DNA from: an uncultured Arsenicibacter sp.
Lineage (GTDB): Bacteria > Bacteroidota > Bacteroidia > Cytophagales > Spirosomataceae
Length of the DNA: 42,729 bases
Direction: 5' to 3'
NCBI RefSeq assembly: GCF_945952095.1
Contig: NZ_CAMFHL010000039.1
Coordinates: forward strand, 1-42,729
The position numbers and the translations under genes were made by a program. Positions 16,328 through 24,541 of this stretch are shown here, in pieces (the first letter of the stretch is position 1; each line of letters begins with the position of its first letter). The notes beneath the pieces are model-generated. The model saw nothing but the letters and a program-made list of their open reading frames with translations. It made no database searches and was not told the origin of the DNA.

Positions 16328-17758
16328 ATGAGATACTTATCAGCTGTTATCCTTATGCTCTTCTGGAACGGTTCCGGTGCGATGGCGCAGGGGCTGTCCG
16401 TGGCGGATTCGCCCGTCCGGTTGTCTGAGACCTATGAACTGGCCAATATCATTCTGGCCCTGACCGACTACGGCAAAACCGATCCGTGGGAGGTATCGCA
16501 GCAGTCGGCCTATTACCGCGAAGTTCGTGCCCGCTTTGACGCCTATAGCAACCACCCGCTGCTGTCGGTGGTAAATTATTCGCGGAAGGAGTGGGAAAAC
16601 TACCTCAGCTTCCGGACTGATGCCTATGCCTTTGCATTTGATAGTTCCGGCCGTCTGGTGCGGCAGTTTCCGCTGGTGACGAATAAAGGGTTTGACCCGA
16701 TTAACGCACACCTGGCACTGATCGAAGACTTTGCCCGTGTATCCGGTTTCCGGGATTTTTACCGGTTGCACCTGCCTTATTATCAGGAGCTGGCAACGGC
16801 GTATCTGACGTCCCAGCATTACCCGGAAATGCGGCAGTTCCTGGAAACCGAGCTGGGAAAACAAACGGCTGATGGTACCTATGCCATTGTGATGTCGCCG
16901 CTGGTCGGGCGCATGAACTGCCACCGTACCGTGGCCGGCGTCGGTACGGATTTTATCACCTTACCCAGCTTCCTGCTGACGGGCAAAGCGGTGCAGGAGG
17001 CAACGCCGGATGAAATCGCGTCGGGTACCCACATGCTATTCACGGAGTTAGACCATGCCTTTGTCAATCCGTTGACGGAGCAGTACCGGTCACTGGTGCG
17101 GGCTGGTTTCGATAACCGGTTGTGGGATGCCGGCAGCGGTTATGAGCGGGATAGCCTGGCGACATTTAACGAGTACATGACCTGGGCCGTATATGACCTG
17201 TTTGTCGCGCACTGTTTTCCGTCGGTATCGGCAACGGTCTGTAGCGACTGGACCCTACAGAATGAAACCCGTGGTTTTTGGGCAGGCGCCTTGTTTACGC
17301 AAAAGCTCGTCACGCTCTACCGGCACCGCAAGCCGGGTCAGACCCTCCGCGATATTTATCCGGTGTTTATCCGACAGCTTGGTAAGCTCAGCCATAAGCT
17401 GCGCAAACCGGCAATCACGGCCTGTAATCTCGCTGATAAAACCATTAGCGACACCCTGGCTACGGTTGTCATTACGTTTTCGGAGCCCATGCACCGGCTA
17501 CCGGCTCCCGAACTTGTCCGGGTGGCGGAAAAGCAAGGCAAAACAACGCAGCAGCGCATTCGCCTTGGCCGGGAAACTGCCGGTCTGACCTGGAGCCGGA
17601 AGGGCAGCGTGATGCGATTCCGGGTGCAGCTGGTTAAAGGTGCCGTGAACCAGCTGGTGTTTAATTATCCATGGAAAACCAATATTCCGGTCAGCAGCCG
17701 GCGTGGCATTAACCTGCCACCGTATACCCGCGTTAACGTCACCGTATCGGATGATTAA
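16328..17758 (+). CDS. Exported DUF4932 protein with C-terminal Ig-like domain
   Basis: 476 residues with signal peptide MRYLSAVILMLFWNGSGAMAQ. The main part (about 25-355) matches DUF4932: the segment HMLFTELDHAFVNP contains an E-x-D-H group of possible metal ligands, preceded by MSPLVGRMNCHRTV. Residues 365-475 form a beta-rich Ig-like domain (KPAITACNLADKTISDTLATVVITFSEPMH...). Such fusions sit in the periplasm; the enzymatic role is unknown, although the histidines and acidic residues suggest a metalloprotease-like fold. It starts 46 bp after the LytTR gene, so it may be part of the same transcript or a direct target. Confidence 0.75.
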   Translation: MRYLSAVILMLFWNGSGAMAQGLSVADSPVRLSETYELANIILALTDYGKTDPWEVSQQSAYYREVRARFDAYSNHPLLSVVNYSRKEWENYLSFRTDAYAFAFDSSGRLVRQFPLVTNKGFDPINAHLALIEDFARVSGFRDFYRLHLPYYQELATAYLTSQHYPEMRQFLETELGKQTADGTYAIVMSPLVGRMNCHRTVAGVGTDFITLPSFLLTGKAVQEATPDEIASGTHMLFTELDHAFVNPLTEQYRSLVRAGFDNRLWDAGSGYERDSLATFNEYMTWAVYDLFVAHCFPSVSATVCSDWTLQNETRGFWAGALFTQKLVTLYRHRKPGQTLRDIYPVFIRQLGKLSHKLRKPAITACNLADKTISDTLATVVITFSEPMHRLPAPELVRVAEKQGKTTQQRIRLGRETAGLTWSRKGSVMRFRVQLVKGAVNQLVFNYPWKTNIPVSSRRGINLPPYTRVNVTVSDD

Positions 17759-17793
17759 AAAACGGCTATCGGAGCGGAAATGACCGTAATGAC

Positions 17794-17943
17794 GTTACCT
17801 TTTATGCATAATTATGCACATGTCGAATAATGTGAAAAATAATCAGACTATTTTTCATAGCCTAAACTTTTTACTGAACTCCGGCGTTTTACTACCATAC
17901 ACAGCAACAAAGCCCGTTTTGCCATAGCAAAGCGGGCTTTGTC
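17794..17943 (+). ncRNA. 150-bp repeated element, copy A (candidate small RNA)
   Basis: First of three copies (others at 21033-21184 and 21581-21730), all in the same direction. Parts in order: edge GTTACCTTTT, the palindrome ATGCATAATTATGCA, a stem TGAAAAATA / TATTTTTCA with a 7-nt loop, a conserved unpaired part ending near ACTCCGGCGTTTTA, and a strong hairpin AAAGCCCGTTTTGC (17909-17922) with GCAAAGCGGGCTTT (17927-17940). Stem differences between copies stay paired only if the plus strand is read as RNA (G-U pairs), so the plus strand is probably the transcript. This copy follows the DUF4932 gene and could also serve as its terminator. Confidence 0.55.
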
Positions 17944-17965
17944 TGTTTACACCGGATCAGCCGGT

Positions 17966-20596
17966 TTATTCGCCTTTCAGTACGTTTGTCGGGTTAACCC
18001 GTGCCGCTTTGGCCGTTTGTGTACCGATCATCAGCAACGCAAAGAACATCACCAGCAAAGAACCGCTGAGCAGTTCGGCCAGGCCGATAGGCTGGTGGTA
18101 GACGAATTGCGGCAATACGAGTTTATCAAACAGCAGATACGTTACCGGCAATGCAATGGCGGCTGCCAGCACCAGCAATACCAGAAAGCTCTTGCAGAGC
18201 AGATATACCAGCCCTGCTTCACCGGCGCCCAGTACCTTCCGGATGCTGACTTCCTTCATTCTGGTTTCAATGGTGAAGACCACCATACCGAAAAGTCCCA
18301 ATGAAGCAATGCAGATGGCCAGTATGGCAATAAACCCGATAACTTTCATCAGAATTGCATAGCGGCTATAGGCTGCTTCGATCTGCTCATGGTAAAAACG
18401 GGCATTGAGCGGGTGCACCTTGTCGTATTTTTTCCAGACCTCATCAAGCTTTACCAGCGTAGCGGCTATATCGCCGGTCGCCACTTTCAGATTCAGAAAG
18501 CCGTTCGGATCACTTCGGGTATAGCGGAACATCACCGGACCAATTTTTTGTTCGAGAGTACCATAGTTAAAATCCTTCATCACTCCGACGATAGCCAGTT
18601 TTTGGCCGTCAACCGTTACAAACTGACCGATTGCCTTGCGTGGATTCTGCCCGCCAATGTTGAACCGCTTTAACACCTGCTGGTTCACAATGACTTCGCT
18701 TTCCTGTCCTTTCTCCGGACGAAGGGTGAAGTTGGTTCCGGCCAGCAGGGTATGCCCATGGAGCGGGAGGTAATGCTCATCTACCCTGTTTTCCCAGACC
18801 AGCGCCGAATCGCCGGGCAGGTATTTCACCGTGAACCCGAAGAAACTACCCAGGCTGGTCACCATCATCGACTGTGAAATGCCTTTGACTTCCGGAAGAC
18901 CGGCAAGGTCCTTTTTCAGAACGGCGGGGTCGGCCCCGTATAGTTTCAGGTTGATGATATTGTCGGTCGTGAACCCTAAGTCGAAGTTCAGAATCTTTTT
19001 GTACTGGCTATAGCCCACAATGGTCGTTGAAATAAAAATCAGCGAAAAGGTGTATTGGGTAATAATCAGTACTTTGCGTAACCCAATGCGCCTGACCGGT
19101 TTGAATACCGGCGCGTTCTTCATGGCTGTCAGCGCGTTGATGCCGGAGAAGAAAACGGCGGGCAGGAATCCGGCGGCAAGGCCGACTGCAACAGCGAGGC
19201 CGACAAAATACAGGATAGTCCGAAGGGATAAGGTAAGTTTTACCATCTCCGTAATGTCGGGGGCAAGCGACAAAAACTCCTTGCGCAGGAAAATGTATAA
19301 CCCAAAGGCGATCAGCAGGCTGGCTAAGGCAATAATGACGGATTCGGTCAGGAACTGCCCTATAATGTGGCTGCGCCGCGCGCCGATTACTTTCCGCACA
19401 CTCACCTCGCGGGAGCGGCGCAGCGATCGCGCAACCGACAGATTGGTGTAGTTAAAGCAGGCCGACAGAATGACAATGAGCGCCAGCCCGCCCAGTCCCC
19501 ACAACCAGAGCGGATCAACGGTTGGGCCAATGTTATTATTGAGGCCTTTGCTGAAGGCAATCCTGCTCAGTGGTTGCAGGGAAAGCGTTAGTTTCAGATT
19601 GTGCAGGGCCTTGTTTTCTGCGGCAGACAGTCTGTCGAGGGCAGGCTGAACGGCAGCGGGTGTGCTCGCCGGCGGTAGGGTCAGGTATACGTAATTCTGC
19701 CAGATGTTATCCCAGCCGTAAAAATCCGGTTGTTTTTTCCCGATTGTAGCGTCAGCAGAGGCAAACGAAACCAGCATGTCGAAGCGCAGGTGCGATTGAT
19801 GGGGAACGTCTTCGGCAATGCCGGTTACGGTATAGTCGAGGCTGTCAAAACGAATCGTCCGGCCCAGCGCGTTGTCATCGCCAAAGAGCTTATGCGCCGT
19901 TTGTTCGGTGAGCACCAGCGAATACGGTTCTTTAAGGGCTGTTTTCGGGTCGCCGGCTACGAGCGGAAAGGAAAAGACCCGGAAAAAGGAATTATCCGCC
20001 CATTTGCCTTCAACCGGAATTTTTTTCTCCCCGATCTGCGCATCACCGCCGAACCCGCTCCGCAGGACGGTGACCTCTTCGACACCCGGAATATCCGCCC
20101 TGATTTGCCGGCCAGCCTTTACCGATGTCGAGGCGAGTTTCATTTCCGGATTGCCGTGGCCCTGGTGATGGGTTACAATCCGGTAAATACGGTCCTTTTT
20201 CTCATGAAACTGATCGTAGGCCAGCAGGTCAGTCAGGATGGCAATCACCAGCAGGCCAACCGACAGGCCGACGGCCAGACCGGCAATGTTGATGAACGAA
20301 AACAGTTTATTACGCACCAGATTGCGTCTTGACGATTTCAGATAACTGCTGAGCATGATAAAATGGGAAAGAAATGTGAGGAGCTGAACAGGGCGGATGG
20401 TGTATGGCCGCAAAAACTTAAGTACATCGATGGCATAGATCCATCGGGCACGCCGCAAGCCTTTTTCGGTGACATTGCGTTGAAAATACTCGTAGAGGTC
20501 GCCTTCTAAATCCTCGGCGAGGCGGGGGCGGCAGTACCATCTCAGAAAATTGACAGCCCACTGCGGGGGCGTTTCGTCTTGCCGGGCATTTTTCAT
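17966..20596 (-). CDS. FtsX-family ABC permease with N-terminal prefix domain
   Basis: 876 residues. An N-terminal soluble prefix domain (1-75: PQWAVNFLRWYCRPRLAEDLEGDLYEYFQRN) is followed by two MacB-like halves. Each half has a membrane helix, a periplasmic MacB_PCD-like domain, and an FtsX block of three helices (VVILSACFNYTNLSVARSLRRSREVSVRKVIGARRSHI in the first half, IAILAICIASLGLFGMVVFTIETRMKEVSIRKVLGAGE in the second). The EVSVRKVxGA motif in each half is the coupling helix for an ATPase, but no ATPase gene is adjacent. Such permeases work as mechanotransmitters, exporting peptides or lipids or signalling across the membrane. Its ATG overlaps the stop of the PadR gene (ATGA). Confidence 0.93.
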   Translation of the reverse strand: MKNARQDETPPQWAVNFLRWYCRPRLAEDLEGDLYEYFQRNVTEKGLRRARWIYAIDVLKFLRPYTIRPVQLLTFLSHFIMLSSYLKSSRRNLVRNKLFSFINIAGLAVGLSVGLLVIAILTDLLAYDQFHEKKDRIYRIVTHHQGHGNPEMKLASTSVKAGRQIRADIPGVEEVTVLRSGFGGDAQIGEKKIPVEGKWADNSFFRVFSFPLVAGDPKTALKEPYSLVLTEQTAHKLFGDDNALGRTIRFDSLDYTVTGIAEDVPHQSHLRFDMLVSFASADATIGKKQPDFYGWDNIWQNYVYLTLPPASTPAAVQPALDRLSAAENKALHNLKLTLSLQPLSRIAFSKGLNNNIGPTVDPLWLWGLGGLALIVILSACFNYTNLSVARSLRRSREVSVRKVIGARRSHIIGQFLTESVIIALASLLIAFGLYIFLRKEFLSLAPDITEMVKLTLSLRTILYFVGLAVAVGLAAGFLPAVFFSGINALTAMKNAPVFKPVRRIGLRKVLIITQYTFSLIFISTTIVGYSQYKKILNFDLGFTTDNIINLKLYGADPAVLKKDLAGLPEVKGISQSMMVTSLGSFFGFTVKYLPGDSALVWENRVDEHYLPLHGHTLLAGTNFTLRPEKGQESEVIVNQQVLKRFNIGGQNPRKAIGQFVTVDGQKLAIVGVMKDFNYGTLEQKIGPVMFRYTRSDPNGFLNLKVATGDIAATLVKLDEVWKKYDKVHPLNARFYHEQIEAAYSRYAILMKVIGFIAILAICIASLGLFGMVVFTIETRMKEVSIRKVLGAGEAGLVYLLCKSFLVLLVLAAAIALPVTYLLFDKLVLPQFVYHQPIGLAELLSGSLLVMFFALLMIGTQTAKAARVNPTNVLKGE

Positions 20597-20928
20597 GAGA
20601 GCCCTTCCAGGTTAAGGCCTGATATAGTCTGCCAGATGTTATCGCGTATTTCCCTTGACCGGACCAGTGCCGCTTTACCGGCCTGACTGACTTCATAGAA
20701 CCGCTTCCGTTTACCACCCCGTGTTGCACTGGCTTCACCAAGGTAGCTTTTTGCGAGACTCTTTTCTTCAAGCCTGTTCAGGACAGCATGCACTACACCC
20801 AGTTTTGCCGCACGGCCGGTATACCGCTCCAGCTCATCACAAATCGCTACGCTGTAGGCTTCCTGCCCCAGGGCCGCAATGGTGAGTAACACTAATTCTT
20901 CAAACTCTCCTAAGTTGGTTCCTTTCAT
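20593..20928 (-). CDS. PadR-family transcriptional regulator
   Basis: A 111-residue winged-helix regulator. Helices and wing: ELVLLTIAALGQEAYSVAICDELERYTG, then VVHAVLNRLEEKSLAKSYLG, the wing GEASATRGGKRKRFYEVSQAGKAAL and a C-terminal dimer helix (REIRDNIWQTISGL). PadR proteins normally repress the gene next to them and let go when they bind a ligand. It is translationally coupled to the FtsX permease, so autoregulation of this pair is expected. The AT-rich region just upstream (20950-21010, with two GTATGTA direct repeats) is the likely operator. Confidence 0.92.
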   Translation of the reverse strand: MKGTNLGEFEELVLLTIAALGQEAYSVAICDELERYTGRAAKLGVVHAVLNRLEEKSLAKSYLGEASATRGGKRKRFYEVSQAGKAALVRSREIRDNIWQTISGLNLEGLS

Positions 20929-21032
20929 AGATCATTATGTAGTTGCTATATTTTCAGTAAATGTATGTATTATAACTATAAATTCTGTATTTGTATGTAA
21001 AATTAAAACAAACTGCACCAGCAGGCGCTTGT

Positions 21033-21184
21033 GTTACCTTTTGTGCATAATTATGCATAGAAGGTAATAATGTGAAAAATTATCAGGCTATTTTTCAGTA
21101 CATAAACTATTTGCCTGTTTCGGGCGTTTACCTATCATACACAACAACAAAGCCCGTTTTGCTGCCAGCAGGACGGGCTTTCTG
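21033..21184 (+). ncRNA. 150-bp repeated element, copy B (candidate small RNA)
   Basis: Same order of parts as copy A: GTTACCTTTT, GTGCATAATTATGCATAG palindrome, the TGAAAAAT / ATTTTTCA stem, and the terminal hairpin at 21149-21181, AAAGCCCGTTTTGCT with AGCAGGACGGGCTTT. It is the most diverged copy. Its hairpin differs from copy A at several positions, yet pairing is kept by A-U and G-U pairs when read as plus-strand RNA. It lies upstream of, and divergent from, the PadR gene with no plus-strand gene before it, so it cannot be merely a gene's terminator. Confidence 0.55.
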
Positions 21185-21237
21185 TTTTTCAGGACTATGT
21201 GCAGTCAGGCGGTTTAAGCTCCAAAAAAAGGGATGCC

Positions 21238-21576
21238 TTAGCTCTGGTTTACCGGAACCGGGTTTTCGTCGATGCCCAGCCGTGGCAGGGCCGGATTCAG
21301 TACGCGGGGGACAATCCGGATGCGGAATACCTTCGTACCGGCAATGTCGAAATCACAGGTGTAGAAACTGCGCTGTTTGACGCCACGATATACTGCCGTA
21401 TAGTTTACCTTCAACGGCCAGTTATTCAGGGTCAGCTCTGTGGTAATAGCGTCCACGGCTTTCCGGAGGTTGGAAAAAAAGATGGTCACCGGTTCGCGCT
21501 GACGGATGGTATTTAATGACCCGATGTGCTGGATCGTAATCTCATAAATGACTTTTGTGGTGGTTTTGATGCGCAT
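21238..21576 (-). CDS. Small protein of unknown function between two 150-bp repeats
   Basis: 112 residues from the ATG at 21576 (MRIKTTTKVIYEITIQHIGSL). The sequence alternates beta-like strands (KVIYEITIQHIG, LNNWPLKVNYTAVYRG, RSFYTCDFDIAGTKVFRIRIVP), with no signal peptide or membrane helix. No family was recognised. It has copies B and C of the repeat immediately downstream and upstream, both in the opposite direction to the gene; its start codon is four bases from the edge of copy C, so its promoter must lie in or across that copy. It could be a cargo gene moved with the repeats. Confidence 0.5.
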   Translation of the reverse strand: MRIKTTTKVIYEITIQHIGSLNTIRQREPVTIFFSNLRKAVDAITTELTLNNWPLKVNYTAVYRGVKQRSFYTCDFDIAGTKVFRIRIVPRVLNPALPRLGIDENPVPVNQS

Positions 21577-21580
21577 ACGT

Positions 21581-21730
21581 GTTACCTTTTATGCATAATT
21601 ATGCATAATGTGAATAATTTGAAAAATAATCGGACTATTTTTCAACGCATAAACTTTTTGATGAACTCCGGCGTTTTAACATCATACACAGCAACAAAGC
21701 CCGTTTTGCCATAGCAAAGCGGGCTTTGTC
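21581..21730 (+). ncRNA. 150-bp repeated element, copy C (candidate small RNA)
   Basis: Closest to copy A: the two align without gaps over 150 bp with about nine of ten bases identical by eye. The palindrome here is complete, TTATGCATAATTATGCATAA at 21589-21608. The closing hairpin (left part ACAAAGCCCGTTTTGC, right part GCAAAGCGGGCTTTGT) and T-rich tail are identical to copy A. No plus-strand gene precedes it. Confidence 0.55.
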
Positions 21731-21762
21731 TTTTTCTGCCAGGTTGGGTAAAGACCATAAAT

Positions 21763-21790
21763 AAGGTTGAAACTGTGACGTTTCAACCTT
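21763..21790 (-). terminator. Terminator of pdhB
   Basis: AAGGTTGAAAC (21763-21773) and GTTTCAACCTT (21780-21790) form a perfect 11-bp stem with a 6-nt loop, followed on the minus strand by ATTTAT. It lies 22 bp after the pdhB stop. Confidence 0.7.
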
Positions 21791-21811
21791 TCAGTCAGCG
21801 TTTAAAAACGC

Positions 21812-22792
<981 letters not shown>

Positions 22793-22868
22793 GCTATGTG
22801 CTTTATGCTGGCTTTATCCACTTATTCGTATGACGGATCGCGGAATAAGCGATGGCTGAAAAATCGGC

Positions 22869-22900
22869 CAAAATTAGGTAAAACAGGGGTATTCATCAAA
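22869..22900 (-). promoter_or_regulatory. Promoter of pdhB with both -33 and -7 boxes
   Basis: On the minus strand TTTG (22900-22897), 20 bp, then TAATTTTG (22876-22869): an exact fit to the Bacteroidota promoter. Transcription would start near 22863, giving a leader of about 70 nt. Confidence 0.7.
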
Positions 22901-22943
22901 TGCCTTTTCAAACAGGTACCGAACAAAACGACTCCGACCGGCA

Positions 22944-24440
22944 TTATTTGGTCCAGAGCGCTCCTTCGGAGGTGTATTTTCCGGTAAATGCATCGTCCTG
23001 ACCGGCACTCGACAGGTAGGCTGCCAGATCGGATGGGTCAAAATCAACACTTTTTCCGTAAAAGCTGCCGGTAATGATGGCATTGCCCGACCGGTCGGTG
23101 GCCAGTCCGTTGCTGCGGGTCAGGTTGGCGGCACCGGTTTGGGCAACACCGAAACTGCGGGCCCAGACATAGGCACCGTCGTAGCCCAGTTTTGCCAGAA
23201 AGGCATCGCCGGCATCCGTTGTGCCTTTTGCAACCAGCGGGGCACTGGCTTTGGGGTTGAAGTTGACCGTACCGCGGAAATAACCGGCTACGTACACATT
23301 ATCACTCTGGTCAAAGCCAACGCGCGTACCGCTGCTGATGCCCGTACTGCCCGGCAAACCGACTGCCCACTGATGCGGACCGTCCGGCGAATAAGCCGTA
23401 ACAAAAATATTTCCGGCGCTCTGGCTCATCAGCTGGGTATTGCCGATCTGCGATGTTCCGGCGTATTGCCCCGTCAGGACGATACTGCGCGCATTGACGC
23501 GCATGCCACCCGGGGCTACCAGTTCCTGATCGCTGCCGCCGAACCGCTGAATCCAGTTAATGCCCAGATCCCACGTCCGGAAACAACCTACGAATACATC
23601 CGTATTGCCGGCGCTGTTGAGCGTTACGTACGATAGCTGGGCCATGCCGCGGAAATTACCCGACCAGATGACATTCCCGTAAATGTCCATGTCCACGGCC
23701 GAAAACGCTTCGTTCGGCACACTGGTCAGACCCGCGTTGATGTAGGTCACGAGCTGATTTTGTCCGTTGGTATCGTAGCGGGCCAGAAAAATCGACGACG
23801 TGGTTTCGGGGACCATCAGCGTACGGGCAGTCTGGCCCAGCGGGTTAAAGTTGACCGTGCCGGAAAAAGCACCGGTAAGGTAGAGATTACCGGCGCCGTC
23901 GATGGTCAGGTCGCAGGCGCGTTCGTCGGTAACGCCGGTTGTATTGCCCAGACTCAGCACCCACTGAATGGCGCCGGTCGGGTCATATTTGGCCAGAAAG
24001 GCATCGTTGCTGCTTTTGGCGGTTACGGTTTTGGTCCCGAAGGTGGCGGTCAGGTTGCTGCCGGTGCCGCCAAAATAACCCAGCACGTAGATATTACCCT
24101 GCGCATCGGTTTTGACGCCCATCGGTGTGGTGCTGATACCGGCCCCGCCGGCAGTGCGTTCCCAGAGCAGGACACCGTTTTTATCGTATTTGGCCAGATG
24201 GGTATCAGCGGTGCCGGTGGCTGTCAGATTATGGCCGGCCAGCGCCCCGCCAAACACGCTGGCGACAATAAAGTTATCACTGCCATCCGTCGCTACTGCC
24301 TGACCGGCTGTCTGGCCGGGGCTGTTGAGACCAACGACCAGTCCTTTCGATGTCGACGCCGGTTCGGCGGGTTCTGCCGGTTCCTTTTTACAGGCCGACA
24401 GGCAAAGTAAGGTTAGTACAAGGGTGAAAATGTGCTTCAT
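22944..24440 (-). CDS. Lipoprotein with SBBP-type beta-propeller repeats
   Basis: 498 residues; signal peptide MKHIFTLVLTLLCLSAC with the lipobox at LSAC. The rest is a run of about six or seven repeats of the type YDxxGxLLWxxxxGG...D..GNIYVxGxFxGT...F, e.g. AKYDKNGVLLWERTAGG / DAQGNIYVLGYFGGT and AKYDPTGAIQWVLSLGN / DGAGNLYLTGAFSGT. These match the SBBP (seven-bladed propeller) family. Such surface lipoproteins often bind or report environmental material; the exact role is unknown. It is transcribed away from the palindrome at 24448-24536. Confidence 0.85.
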   Translation of the reverse strand: MKHIFTLVLTLLCLSACKKEPAEPAEPASTSKGLVVGLNSPGQTAGQAVATDGSDNFIVASVFGGALAGHNLTATGTADTHLAKYDKNGVLLWERTAGGAGISTTPMGVKTDAQGNIYVLGYFGGTGSNLTATFGTKTVTAKSSNDAFLAKYDPTGAIQWVLSLGNTTGVTDERACDLTIDGAGNLYLTGAFSGTVNFNPLGQTARTLMVPETTSSIFLARYDTNGQNQLVTYINAGLTSVPNEAFSAVDMDIYGNVIWSGNFRGMAQLSYVTLNSAGNTDVFVGCFRTWDLGINWIQRFGGSDQELVAPGGMRVNARSIVLTGQYAGTSQIGNTQLMSQSAGNIFVTAYSPDGPHQWAVGLPGSTGISSGTRVGFDQSDNVYVAGYFRGTVNFNPKASAPLVAKGTTDAGDAFLAKLGYDGAYVWARSFGVAQTGAANLTRSNGLATDRSGNAIITGSFYGKSVDFDPSDLAAYLSSAGQDDAFTGKYTSEGALWTK

Positions 24441-24447
24441 AGGAATG

Positions 24448-24536
24448 AATAATGGAAAATGGATAATGTGTAATGAATAATGGACAATGGCGGTTAACGC
24501 ACATTATCCATTGTTCATTACACATTATCCATTATT
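24448..24536. repeat. Palindromic AATGGATAATG-type element
   Basis: 24448-24489 (AATAATGG...GTGTAATGAATAATGG...) is largely complementary to 24502-24536 (CATTATCCATTGTTCATTAC...). The left arm holds an extra 7-bp repeat unit. The element fills the gap between the lipoprotein gene start and the uvrA stop. A similar fragment (AATGGATGATGAATAATGAG) lies at 10868-10887, so this is a dispersed repeat. Confidence 0.65.
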
Positions 24537-24541
24537 AAATG

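Noticed and set aside
17966..20928. PadR-FtsX module as a toxin-antitoxin or defence unit
   Set aside because: The domains are those of an ordinary regulator-permease pair; nothing points to toxicity.
17794..21730. The 150-bp repeats as a CRISPR-like array or as IS ends
   Set aside because: The spacing is irregular, there are only three copies in one direction, no transposase or cas gene is present, and no target-site duplication was seen.
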